Below are positions 35,246-44,689 of a stretch of DNA of 64,000 nt, in pieces. Positions within the stretch are counted from its first letter, which is position 1, and each line of letters starts with the position of its first letter. Below the pieces are notes generated by a model. The model was not told where the DNA came from, did not search any database, and was given only the letters and a program-made list of their open reading frames with translations. This DNA comes from Nereocystis luetkeana (Eukaryota > Sar > Phaeophyceae > Laminariales > Laminariaceae): positions 18,153,189-18,217,188 of the forward strand of contig JARUPZ010000002.1 in NCBI GenBank assembly GCA_031213475.1, written 5' to 3'. Both the position numbers and the translations under genes were made by a program.

Positions 35246-35344
35246 CCCCTTTACAGTTCAGGACTGCAGTCCCGGGTTAGGTACAATTAATTGGGGACAA
35301 CTTACTTGGAATTCGAGTTATTTGTACCCAAAACGGGACTGCAC
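35246..35344. mobile_element. Family B MITE, diverged
   Basis: TTAA (35242-35245) then CCCCTTTACAGTTCAGGACT. The right arm stops at CGGGACTGCA, so the right end is lost. Confidence 0.7.
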
Positions 35345-35497
35345 AACGGTGGGCACGGACAAACAATACCGGCATGCCAGGCGTATGGCGGAATGTTATC
35401 ATCAATCAACTTACTCGATAAAAATTTTGAGTGAGGCTGTGGACAAGACAAGGGAAGTGACGCGATCCAATGTGTGATTGGTCAAAGAAGTGTTGTA

Positions 35498-35612
35498 GTA
35501 CGGCGGGACCATATTAAATAGAACCTACTACGGTACAGACAGAAACCTACCAGTATATATTTATCTATTTTTACCAACAGCATTTGGTCCTATTTACTAT
35601 GGTCCCCCGTAA
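35498..35612 (-). mobile_element. Family A MITE, diverged left arm
   Basis: Right arm GGTCCTATTTACTATGGTCC is intact; the left arm is mutated (TACGGCGGGACCATATTAAA). The centre is slightly longer than usual. Confidence 0.85.
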
Positions 35613-35885
35613 TAATAGCTATATTCTCCAAAATGTGATCAGCTACCCTTTCAACAATTAATAGCTGCCAATATCGTTGAATATGTCGGGGTTTGCGTTG
35701 CTTCGGTCGAGGGTCGAGATGCTTTGTTGTCGCCGTGTGTGGCTGTGGACTGGTGGCCACCTTTGGCAGCAAAACCACGGGAAGGGCTTACGATGTGAAG
35801 GCCACCACCCCGGATTCTTCATGGGGAGACTGTCCGCCGCGTCGTGCCTATAGCGCAGAAAAGGCAGACAGCGGCGGCCGTGCTA

Positions 35886-35990
35886 TCACGGGGGGCCATA
35901 GTTAACAGGACCAAATATTGGTAGTAAAAATGGTTAAACATATAGGTTTTTATGTGTACCATGGGTCCTGTTAACTATGGTCCCCCGTAA
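35886..35990 (+). mobile_element. Family A MITE
   Basis: 105 bp flanked by TA (35884-35885, 35991-35992). Lies 18 bp from another copy in opposite orientation. Confidence 0.92.
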
Positions 35991-36008
35991 TAGACATCAC
36001 CATCACTA

Positions 36009-36113
36009 TTACGGGGGACCATAGTTAATAGGACCTATGGTACACATAAAAACCTATATATTTAACCATTTTTACCAACAATATTTGGTCCTACTAACTA
36101 TGGTCCCCCGTAA
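36009..36113 (-). mobile_element. Family A MITE
   Basis: 105 bp with perfect tips TTACGGGGGACC and GGTCCCCCGTAA, flanked by TA (36007-36008, 36114-36115). Opposite orientation to the neighbour at 35886. Confidence 0.94.
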
Positions 36114-36214
36114 TAATAACACGGCGATACAGTCAGTTCGACGTGCGCGGCTATAGCTTCGTGTGAAGGTGTTAACTACTGAGCTATATTACACGGGTAT
36201 AAACAATCGGTCTT

Positions 36215-36300
36215 TCACCCCTATAGCTCAGTAGTAGGTAACACCTTCATATTTGACGTCGTCCAGGTCACGGGTTCGAACCTCACTTCGAACGTTTCTT
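36215..36300 (+). repeat. tRNA-like sequence, probably a SINE head
   Basis: CCCCTATAGCTCAGTAGTAG (A box) and CACGGGTTCGAACCTC (T-arm, B box) are 60 bp apart as in tRNA genes. The acceptor stem does not pair and copies exist at 36504 and 12700, so a SINE head is more likely than a working tRNA. An inverted fragment of the same head lies at about 36165-36190. Confidence 0.5.
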
Positions 36301-36503
36301 TTACAGAAACAAACGCTTGCGCGTGCACACCCCAAAAACATAAATCTCCCTGGATCCCCAGGTAGGTAATGAAACGAAGCGGGTAGGTCAGCGTATTATG
36401 TATACGGACGTACACGGTTCCGACGCCCCAAAAATCCCGCCGCTCAGAGGGCGGGGAGAGTGTCATAATAAGGATTACCTTGGGCTGGGCAATCGATCGA
36501 TCT

Positions 36504-36560
36504 TTTACCCCTTTAGCTCAGTAGGTAACACCTTCACATTCGCGGCTCGCGGCCAATACC
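36504..36560 (+). repeat. tRNA-like fragment
   Basis: CCCCTTTAGCTCAGTAGGTA and ACACCTTCACATT repeat the head seen at 36215. No T-arm follows. Confidence 0.45.
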
Positions 36561-36699
36561 ACGGCCACACTCAAGGATGTCCATAATTAATGCCGGGAGG
36601 TACATGAGATAAAGGTCATTCCACGGTGATCAAGCCGGCTCGTGGTGGGCGGTGTATGACGCGCAGCGACGGCAGTAAAAAAGTTTCGGCCGATATTTA

Positions 36700-36856
36700 T
36701 TTATTTATTTATTTTATTTTTTTTCCATCCCATTCATTATCTTCGCACATCTTCTTCTCTCTCTCCTTCCAACTCGTAACTCAGATCCGGGGTCACATAG
36801 CAGGCTCTTCTCCCCCCTTCCCGCTACGGTACGTGCCTTCATTTTTTATCGCGATA
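36700..36856 (-). mobile_element. SINE family D, tail half only
   Basis: Matches the 3' half of the SINE (minus strand) from the T/A-rich tail to ATTTTTTATCGCGA, where it stops. 5' truncation with tail retained is usual for SINE copies. Confidence 0.8.
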
Positions 36857-37204
36857 TGGGGCAACTTATACCATCGTAGTATTAATAGTACACAAGAAAG
36901 AACGCACCCGCCGGCCACTGCTGAATAACGTGACCATCACAAATCACAATGAGCTTTACGTGAGAAAAAGAGCAAATAAATTGGTACCTGGTATATATAC
37001 CGGTATGTATACTGAAAGTTAATGAATATGGAAGCCGATCTAAATAATGGAGTTAGGCATTTTGTTTTCCAATTTATTTATAGAAATTAAGAATGGGCGA
37101 CTCGTCTACTGTGTCATGGTATCACAGGCGGCCTGTGCTGACTCCGGCACAAGATACGTTCGTTGTGTTGCGTAGTTTCTTGAGGCGTTTGTGTTGACAG
37201 GTAA

Positions 37205-37696
37205 GGCCATCTCTTATGGGAGGGTTTTGAAAACCGAAAAACTTACCCGAAACTGTGTTTTATACGTGCTTTCACGTATTTTAGACCGGGAGTCCGACCG
37301 AATCAGGCTTGGGGAGAGGTATCTAGACCCGTTTTTCTTTTCTTCAGGGGTGTCGTTCGAGTTTTTTACGATGACATGTAGTCATTTTCGTACAAAACAA
37401 TCAACAAGGAAGTTTCAGATATATATCGACGTTTCAGCCGAAAAAATGGCCTCTTTTTCAGGTATATCGCGTCCGAAACTGAATAGAGGAAACTGGAGTG
37501 TATCGACAATTTTTCCAAATAAATGCTATCCGGAAGAAACGGCAAACAAACGGCGTTACATGCCTCTCGCAAAATGACTGGTGGGACTTCAAGAAAAGCG
37601 GGCCCGATTCGCCCGTTTCCCTGTTCAAATACGCCTGCGAAGGTGCTGAAACCTCGACTTCCAGAAACCAAAACCGTTTTGCCATAAGAGATGGCC
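37205..37696. mobile_element. 492-bp TIR element with TAA target duplication
   Basis: The left end GGCCATCTCTTATGG is exactly inverted as CCATAAGAGATGGCC at the right. Both ends abut TAA (37202-37204 and 37697-37699). A 3-bp TWA duplication is usual for PIF/Harbinger elements. The inside has no transposase. Confidence 0.75.
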
Positions 37697-37879
37697 TAAG
37701 GCCAGCTAGTTGACAGCCCCGGCATATATACCAGGTATGGTGTGGACGACTGTCAGTTTCCAGAAAAGTGATTGGCCGAGCCATCTATGGGTACGTTTGA
37801 AGGCAGAAATAGGTGAAGCCGAACTACAAGTAGAATATGTGGACGGCGAGACGCGTACGTATGTATGTATGTATGTCCT

Positions 37880-38455
37880 GTCTGTCGTATCCAGTAGTAT
37901 GGTGGCATGGCATCACACTGTCTACTCTGCCACTACACTCTGTGAGGCCGGTCGCCCCGGTGGTTCAAGTGGCTAACCTCGAATTCTGCTTGTGTTTGAG
38001 TCCTGGGTTCGAGCCCCAGGTGGGTCGGACATTTGACTTTATTTATTTGCAAAAATAAAAATAAAAAAAGGATTCAATTGTTGAGAGCGCCTTGCAGCGT
38101 GGGTAGGCACAATTCGATGCGAGTCGACGAGGGAAGAAAAGGCTGAAATCTTCTCGCGATAAAAATGAAGGCACGTACCTTAGCGGGAAGGGGGGAGAAG
38201 AGCCTGCTAGGTGACCCAGGATCTGAGTTACGAGTTGGAAGGAGAGAGAGAAGAAGATGTGCGAAGATAATAGATGGGATGAGCAAAAAATAAAAATAAA
38301 AAAAAAATAACAATGTAATATCTCTGTGGCGTGCTTATTGAACACATAAATTGCTTTTAGCTTTTATTTCCCTAGGATTGCAGAATCGGCAAGGATACTG
38401 GTTGTGCTGGATGTCGACGGGTAAAAATAACGGTATAGTGTGAAGAACACACACA
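37880..38455 (-). repeat. Family F repeat split by a SINE
   Basis: The left piece (CTGTCGTATCCAGTAGTATG onward) and the right piece from TATCTCTGTGGCG to GGTTGTGCTGGATGTCGACG are contiguous in the uninterrupted copy at 30500-30700. The family D SINE at 37948 sits between. Confidence 0.72.
37948..38310 (+). mobile_element. tRNA-headed SINE (family D), full length
   Basis: Head GGTCGCCCCGGTGGTTCAAG, T-arm TGGGTTCGAGCCCCAGG, then the shared body (TTGAGAGCGCCTTGCAGCGT) and an A-rich tail (38284-38310). Same layout as at 40549. Confidence 0.9.
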
Positions 38456-38459
38456 CGCC

Positions 38460-38945
38460 TCTCTAGCCATTTGTAGGACGACGGAGCGTCGGCCAATCAC
38501 AGAGAGGCCCAATTAGCTCTTTCCAGAGTCCAGAGTGCAATACGTCGTGTACCTATGAATGGCTCGAAGTACGTAGATATACCTACTTTTGGCTTTTTCC
38601 TCGTTTTTTTTCGAGCACCTTTTTGTTTACGTCAATATCATACCATTCCGTCCAGAAATACATAGGGACCTTATGTACTCATATTAAATATCATCAGTAA
38701 ACAAACGCCCATTACGTTGAGGGACAGAGTTGTAGTTCGTAAAAGTTCAAGAGGCACCGAATGTTTTCATCGTCACCGAAAATTTCTGGTGATAACTGAA
38801 CTGAACCTGGTGATGGCTAGACTTTTCCTGGCACTTAGTTAGCCGGACGGAAACATAAGGAGCGTTTAAACATAAATATATCGACCAACCGGTCCTTAAA
38901 TTTACGGCCAGGGTAGTAGTGAAGTTTTTTCACGAAGTTGTACTA
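38460..38945. other. Unassigned DNA
   Basis: No repeat or gene recognised. A 20-bp word (AGAGTGCAATACGTCGTGTA) is also present, inverted, near 34120. Confidence 0.35.
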
Positions 38946-39047
38946 TTACGGGGAACCATAGTAAATAGGACCAAATATTGCTATAATAGTGAAAATAAGC
39001 AAATATATACCAGGTAGGTTTTTGTGTGTACCGTGGGTCCCCCGTAA
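38946..39047 (+). mobile_element. Family A MITE containing TACCAGGTA
   Basis: TA-flanked copy. In the centre, where the family reads AAATATATAGGTTTTT, this copy has AAATATATACCAGGTAGG. The right arm is internally deleted. Confidence 0.9.
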
Positions 39048-39479
39048 TACGAATGATGACGCCTCCGGTACGTACCTATATACAAGGCACCAGGTACCTG
39101 GTACGAGTACGCGTTTTGTGGTGCGCGTTCTATAATATATTTTAGTGGCACAGAGACATTGATCGCTTCTTAGTTTGGTTTCGACAATCCTACGTACCTA
39201 TTTTTGGTTCATACTAAAAGGAGTTTGTACAGAACAACGGCGGTAACTACGCGGTGTTCAGAGTTAGGATACAACCTACTGCCGCAGCTGCTGCTGCTGC
39301 TGCTGCTGTAGCTCATCGTTGAGCACCCTTGAAGTCGTCGAGAGGACGAGCGCGGAAAAAGAGCGATTGTATACTCCTGTGCGGGCAGAACGCTAATATT
39401 GCTATTGTTGACGATACAGCTTGAAGTAAATAAAGTGCTTTCATATTTGTCGTCATCCCATAATATACCGGTACAACAA

Positions 39480-39715
39480 TTCTCTCTTCGCCCTTACTTT
39501 TTCTCTCTCCCTCCCATCAAAATTAATATGAATTGTCGTATACCAGGTATAGATAACTCAGACCCGGGGTTGCGCACAGCAGGCTCTTGTTTACCCCCCA
39601 TCCCCACTTCGTACGGTTCGTGCCCTGCACTTTTGTCGCGAGGAGACTACATGCAACCCTTCCTTCCCTTATGTCATCCAATGCATCGACTCGCGCACAA
39701 CTGCGAACATCTCCG
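39480..39715 (-). mobile_element. SINE family D, old relative
   Basis: Diverged body matching GATAACTCAGACCCGGGGTT, AGCAGGCTCTTGTTTACCCC and TTTTGTCGCGAGGAGA. Contains an inserted TACCAGGTA at 39541 beside the TAACTCAG block. Head not found. Confidence 0.65.
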
Positions 39716-39939
39716 TGTCTGGTCTGCGATATACTCGTATATATACGTACGTATCCAGAACAGAATGCCAGTATTCCGGGCAGACACAACCACGGTGCGT
39801 GAGTGGGTTCTTCACACTAAACCGTTCTTTCTACGGTCGACATCCAGCACAACCAGTGTCCGTGCCGATTCTTCAATCCTGAGAAGAGATACAAATTATG
39901 TGGTCATACAGCTACGCCACAGCGCCACATGTATATATT

Positions 39940-40206
39940 TTTTATATATTTTTTCCATCCCATTCATTATCTTCGCACATCTTCTTCTCTCTCTCCTTCC
40001 AACTCGTAACTCAGATCCGGGGTCACATAGCAGGCTCTTCTCCCCCCTTCCCGCTACGGTACGTGCCTTCATTTTTTATCGCGAGAAGATTTCAGCCTTT
40101 TCTTCCCTCGTCGACTCGCATCGAATTGTGCCTACCCACGCTGCAAGGCGCTCTCAACAATTGAATCCCATTTTTTATTTTTACAAATAAAGTCAAAGTC
40201 CGACCC
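39940..40206 (-). mobile_element. SINE family D, head truncated
   Basis: Minus-strand copy running from the tail to AAAGTCCGACCCC and stopping before the tRNA-like T-arm. Inserted in the middle of a family F repeat. Confidence 0.85.
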
Positions 40207-40548
40207 CGTATAGATATATTACGTTGCCACGTACCTGGTACGCAACGCAGTAAGCACAGCAGTGAGCAATGCAGTGCCACATGTCATCATACGGGGATAC
40301 GACAAAAATGAGAAAAGAAAGGAAACAAAGAAAAACGAGAAGAAAGAAGACAAATCGAGAGAGAAAAAAGAAGCAAAGAAAAGAAGGAACATACTGTCGT
40401 GCCCCCCCCGCAGGGGATGTGGAAGGCACTTGATTATATAGAACGAGCTAGGAAAAGAAAAGAAAAAGAAGGAAAACACTACTACTTGTAAACAGACTAA
40501 GAATAAGAACCAAGGGAAAAAAATACCAGTACGTAGGCTAACCAAAGC

Positions 40549-40905
40549 CGGTCGCCCCAGTGGTTCAAGTGGTAAACCTCGAATTCTACTTGTGTTTGAG
40601 TCCTGGGTTCGAGCCCCAGGTGGGTCGGAGATTTGACGTCATTTATTTGCAAAAATGAATAAAAAAGGATTCAATTGTTGAGAGCGCCTTGCATCGTGGG
40701 TAGGCACAATTCGATGCGAGTCGACGAGGGAAGAAAATGCTAAAATCTTCTCGCTATAAAAATGAAGGCACGTACCGTAGCGGGAAGGGGGTAGAAGAGC
40801 CTGCTATGTGACCCCGGATCTGAACTACGAGTTGGAAGGAGAGAGAGAAGAAGATGTGCGAAGATGATAAATGGGATGAGCAAAAAAAGAAGAAAAAAAT
40901 TAAAA
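40549..40905 (+). mobile_element. tRNA-headed SINE (family D), full length
   Basis: Head GGTCGCCCCAGTGGTTCAAG, T-arm TGGGTTCGAGCCCCAGG, shared body and A-rich tail. Inserted in family G sequence (compare 44030-44070). Confidence 0.9.
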
Positions 40906-41269
40906 ATCACAAAGCACAAAACACACCCTCCAGGTAGCGGCAGAAGTTTGTGGTACGAGTAGCATAGCCAGGTTCTCCCTGCTAGTCCGTCTGGTACCTT
41001 GCTACCCTGGCTGCCGTCTCCGTTCTGCGTTCGTCAACTATGCCCAGCCCCTCGACGTCACACAATACGAAACAAGCAAAGCAGGCTCGGCATCCACCCA
41101 CGCCACACGACTCCTTCAAGAAGTCTTATCAATCGAAGAAAGGAAGAGAAAGAAATAAAATGAAAATCACAGAGGATCAGCCCAAGAAAGAAGAAAAGAC
41201 AAAGGAAGACCACGTTCGAACCAGCTGCACCAGTTGCTGGCACGAGTAGTATAGTCATGTTCTACTTCC

Positions 41270-41420
41270 TAGTCGGTCTGGTGCCTTGCTACCCTGTCTG
41301 CGATCTCCTTCCTACTTCCGTCCACCGCAGTTTCCCTTCTACTCCTCTTGTCCCCCCCCCTCTCCGCATTCCCTTGGTCGGGTTTTCTGCCACTCCTTCT
41401 GTTGCCCCCCCCCCGCAAAA
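41270..41420 (-). mobile_element. LINE 3'-end fragment
   Basis: Matches the start of the longer LINE at 44690-44850: CTTGCTACCCTGTCTGC, CATTCCCTTGGTCGGGTTTT and CTGCCACTCCT, with a C run at its edge (G run on the sense strand). Confidence 0.65.
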
Positions 41421-41481
41421 CAGTTGGAAACAGTACAAATGACAGCAGCTAAAAATATCCTAACATGCTCAAGCACGACTA

Positions 41482-41586
41482 TTACGGGGGGCCATAGTTA
41501 ACAGGACCCAATATTGTTGGTAAAAATGGTTAAACATATAGGTTTTTATGTGTACCATAGGTGCTGTTAACTATGGCCCCCCGTAA
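41482..41586 (+). mobile_element. Family A MITE
   Basis: 105 bp, TA on both sides (41480-41481, 41587-41588), arms of the TTAACAGG/CCTGTTAA type with one mismatch. Confidence 0.93.
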
Positions 41587-41589
41587 TAG

Positions 41590-42155
41590 CAATACAGTAT
41601 TAAGAGCAGGACTGGGAATGCACCCACTCAAGACAAACAGGGATATATATGAATAAAGTTGAAATAGCAATATAAAGTAAGGAACATGCCAAAAAAAGAG
41701 GCTGCCGGCCATAGTTGATAGAGCTGTATGGGAGAAAGTAGCAAAAAGGGCGAGCTGGAATAAGGTGGGATAGCGTAGTTGAGAAAGTATGGAAGGATAT
41801 AGAGGGAAACCAAGAAGAGGTGATGTCCGCCGGGACGTTTGGGAAGTACAAGGCATAAGTAGAAGAAAGGATAGAAAGAAGGGAAAGGCTAGCGCTACGA
41901 AACAAGGTTGAATCGGAAAAACACCTAGAGATATAGGGGGGGGATCTGGGGGGATTGAGGGAAGGAATAGGGATGAAAACGTATCTGCACGGCCCAATGG
42001 ACTTCGCGAAAACGCTGAAACTGCGCTTTCGTGTAGGTGACATGGACCTTCCAAGAAAGAAGAAAGAGGTTTACCAGTAGCCGGGAGGAGGAGGAAGAAA
42101 TAGATGTGCAGATGTGCCCGTGTGGCAAAGCAATAGAGTAGAACTCACATACGAG
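41590..42155. other. Unassigned DNA between two MITEs
   Basis: A minus-strand frame at 41530-42054 spans 174 codons, but it starts inside a MITE and has no recognisable domain. The plus-strand sequence is rich in GAAAG/AGGGA words. I do not call a gene. Confidence 0.35.
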
Positions 42156-42157
42156 TA

Positions 42158-42262
42158 TTACGGGGGGCCATAGTTAACAGGACCTATGGTATACATAAAA
42201 ACCTATATGTTTAACAATTTTTACTAACAATATTTGGTCCTGTTAACTATGGCCCCCCGTAA
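42158..42262 (-). mobile_element. Family A MITE
   Basis: 105 bp flanked by TA. Arms TTACGGGGGGCCATAGTTAA and complement match perfectly at the tips. Confidence 0.94.
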
Positions 42263-42331
42263 TAGTAGGAGGATGTGAAATATACAAGAATGAGAGAAAT
42301 AGACGAATGTGACATGGAGTTTGACCCACTA

Positions 42332-42436
42332 TTACGAGGGACCATAGTTCATAGGACCAACTATTGTTAGTAAAAATGGTTAAATATATAGGTTTCTATG
42401 TATACCATAGGTCCTATTAACTAAGGTCCCCCGTAA
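42332..42436 (+). mobile_element. Family A MITE
   Basis: 105 bp flanked by TA. Arms of the AATAGG/CCTATT type with two point changes (TTACGAGGG, CTAAGG). Confidence 0.93.
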
Positions 42437-42444
42437 TAGATGGC

Positions 42445-42682
42445 AGCGAGAAAACGATCGCTATCCTAGGAGATAGATTGTGGCCACAGGCGGCCAAACA
42501 GGAAGGGGATAAGATTAGCAAAAAGTTTCTGTGTAATATATGGAAACAACGTAATAAGCGCCCACTTGTTGGAGGTGGCTCTATTATTAGGAGTAGGAAC
42601 TGTGTTCCGTCTCGAGAGGGATGCGTGGTTAATGGTCAAATGACTAAGGCTAGCAACAAATGAGTACGCCCCCCCCCCCGCA
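42445..42682 (+). repeat. Family I repeat ending in poly-C
   Basis: Second copy of the 9541-9775 repeat: ACGATCGCTATCCTAGGAGA through GAGTACGCCCCCC. The C run directly joins the LINE 3' end at 42683. Confidence 0.75.
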
Positions 42683-43335
42683 TTCCCTTGGACACCACCC
42701 ACGGCGGATGCGCGGCGCTGCCTACTCAGCTCAGCCTCAGCCTCGTGCCACCCCACCATGAACCGTTCGGCTGCTTTGAAGACTCCCCGGTACCACTTCC
42801 CCGCCTTGTTTGCTGCAGTGACCACAGCGCGATCTCAACTCCAAACACCAATCGAGCAAGTTTCGTGGACCCTTCGGTGGCTCGGAACTCCCTAAGGTCT
42901 TCGACTATGCATCTATGCTACTGTAAGTCTTAAACTGTACGCCAGGTCTCGAGTTCTCCCACCAGCCATCGTCCCGAACATTACCCGACTAGGCAATCGC
43001 TCCTTGCCGTGCCACGGCCCCCGCAAAGAAGAGCCGCCGTTTACGAATGGTCGTTTCGATGCTCTCGCAGCGTGTCATCTTGAGAGCCTTCGCGTACGAG
43101 AGGGTGGCATGGTCAGTACGAAGTCGGCGCTGGAAGCCAATCAATGACTCGCAACAGGACTTGGTGGTGAGCTGTTCGAAGCTTGGTAACGTGCCCCGCT
43201 CTGAGGGTCCACGTCACACACCCGTACAGCAGGGTCTCAATCACCTAGGCCTTCAGCATTCGGACTTTAGGGCTAAGGGGTACGGTCGTCCTATCATACA
43301 ACTCCGGGCCGAACCGTTTGAGGCATGTTGTTCTT
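42683..43335 (-). pseudogene. Non-LTR retrotransposon, C-terminal remnant
   Basis: Minus-strand translation in shifting frames gives the region after the RT domain: ELYDRTTVPLSPKVRMLKA, GCVTWTLRAGHVTKLRTAHH, EHRNDHS-like, HRCIVEDLREFRATEGSTK, AGKWYRGVFKAAERFMVGWH. It matches the parallel region at 44860-45480. Several stops and frameshifts make it dead. Truncated at its 5' side, near 43335, as LINE copies usually are. Confidence 0.8.
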
Positions 43336-43820
43336 CGTTCTTTCTACCAGACGACATCCAGCACAACCAATGTCCGTGTCGATTCTTACAAGCTCTGTTG
43401 TCACACAAATCTAGCCACAGAGATACTATGATGCTGAGTATGGATGTGTATGTTTTTTGTTTAAGTGTCTGCCACATTCCCTGCGGGAAGATACGACAGC
43501 AGTATTTTCTTTTCTTTTTTCCCTTCTTCTCTTTCATTTTTTATCATTTTTTTTTCATTTTTTTTTTTTTTCCTTGTTTTTCGTGTTTCCTTGTTTTCTT
43601 TAGTTTTCTCCCTTTTATAGAATGTGTATGTTATGCCTGCCGTATTAAGTATGATGACATGGCATTGCATTGTCTACTGTGCCTACTGCATACGCAACTG
43701 TGATGGTAGTATCTCTATGGCGTTGTTTTTTTACCGCATAACTTGCATCTCTCTATAATTGAAGAATCGGTATGGACAATGGTTGTGCTGGATGTCGAGG
43801 GGTAGAAAGAACGGTTTCAC
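43335..43820. mobile_element. Family F in foldback arrangement
   Basis: ACATCCAGCACAACCAATGT at the left is inverted as ACAATGGTTGTGCTGGATGT at the right. The arms stay similar for about 100 bp (CACAGAGATACTATGATG / GGTAGTATCTCTATGG). The middle is a T-rich low-complexity stretch. This may be a foldback element or two inverted copies. Confidence 0.65.
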
Positions 43821-43859
43821 GTGAAGAACACAAACTACGCATGACATACACGTTCTACG

Positions 43860-44420
43860 AAAGAGAGAAAACGAAACAAGCTAAAAAAACGAAGCAAAAG
43901 ACTACGTAGGAGAGAAAAAAAAAGAAAAGGACGTATCCCCTCGGTAAGGTATGTGGCAGACATTACAGAACAAGAGCTAAAGAAATGATACCACTCAGAG
44001 CAAGACTAAGAACAGAGGGAAATAGCGGGCAAACCGAACTACAACCAAAAAGAGAGCACCCCCCAGGCAGTCGCAGCAGTTTGTGGTCTGATACAAGTAC
44101 CATAGACAGGTTCTACCCCTGTTAATACTTCGAAGTAGCCGGTGTGGTACCTTGCGACCCTGTCTGCCGTCTCCGTCCTGCTTTCGTCGACCATGCCCCA
44201 CCCCCGGAGAGGATGCGTCAGACTATACGAAACAAACTACAGCAGTAAGCTGGCGCGTCATCCACCCACCACGCCACAAGACTCCTGTCGTCAAGACAAG
44301 TCGGAATAAATAAAAAAAGGTTGCAATAAGAAAAGCATGGAGGATCAAATCGGAAAAAAGTAAATAAAACAAAGGCGGAAGACCACGTTCGAACCAACAG
44401 CAGTTGGCAACACAAGTTGC
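43860..44420 (+). repeat. Family G repeat
   Basis: Uninterrupted counterpart of 40300-41260 (without the SINE). It contains CTTGCGACCCTGTCTGCCGT, the same block that is found in the LINE 3' region, and ends near GAAGACCACGTTCGAACCAA. Confidence 0.65.
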
Positions 44421-44429
44421 ACGCGCGTG

Positions 44430-44660
44430 TGGTCTTCGCATCAAACCGTTCCTTCTACCCGCCGGCATCAAGCACAACCAATGTCCGTACCGATTCTTCT
44501 ACCCTAGAGAGATGCAAGTTCTGTGCTGTGGCCACAAGACTACGCCACAGAAATACTATTATACGTTGTTATGCAGTAAGCAGAGTAGACAAAGCAATGT
44601 CATGTCATCTTACTGGATACGACAGGCATGACACACACGTTCTACACAAAAGAAAAAATC
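44430..44660 (+). repeat. Family F repeat, uninterrupted
   Basis: CATCAAGCACAACCAATGTC through GGATACGACAGGCATGACAC. It provides the empty-site comparison for the SINE insertions at 37948 and 39940. Confidence 0.7.
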
Positions 44661-44689
44661 AAAGAATCTAATAGACGTGTCCCACTTAC

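Larger units (their letters stand above)
39795..41260 (+). repeat. Family F/G composite repeat split by two SINEs
   Basis: Pieces at 39795-39930, 40240-40548 and 40906-41260 match 43820-44420 and 44430-44660 in order: GACATCCAGCACAACCAGTG, a purine-rich tract, AGACTAAGAA, CGGCAGAAGTTTGTGGT, CTTGCTACCCTG and GAAGACCACGTTCGAACCAG. SINEs at 39940 and 40549 separate them. Class unknown. Confidence 0.65.

Noticed and set aside
36215-36300. Functional tRNA gene
   Set aside because: A and B boxes are present but the acceptor stem does not pair and sister copies are truncated, so a SINE head is preferred.
39399-40190. 263-codon plus-strand frame
   Set aside because: It passes through SINE and family F sequence on their reverse strand and matches no protein.
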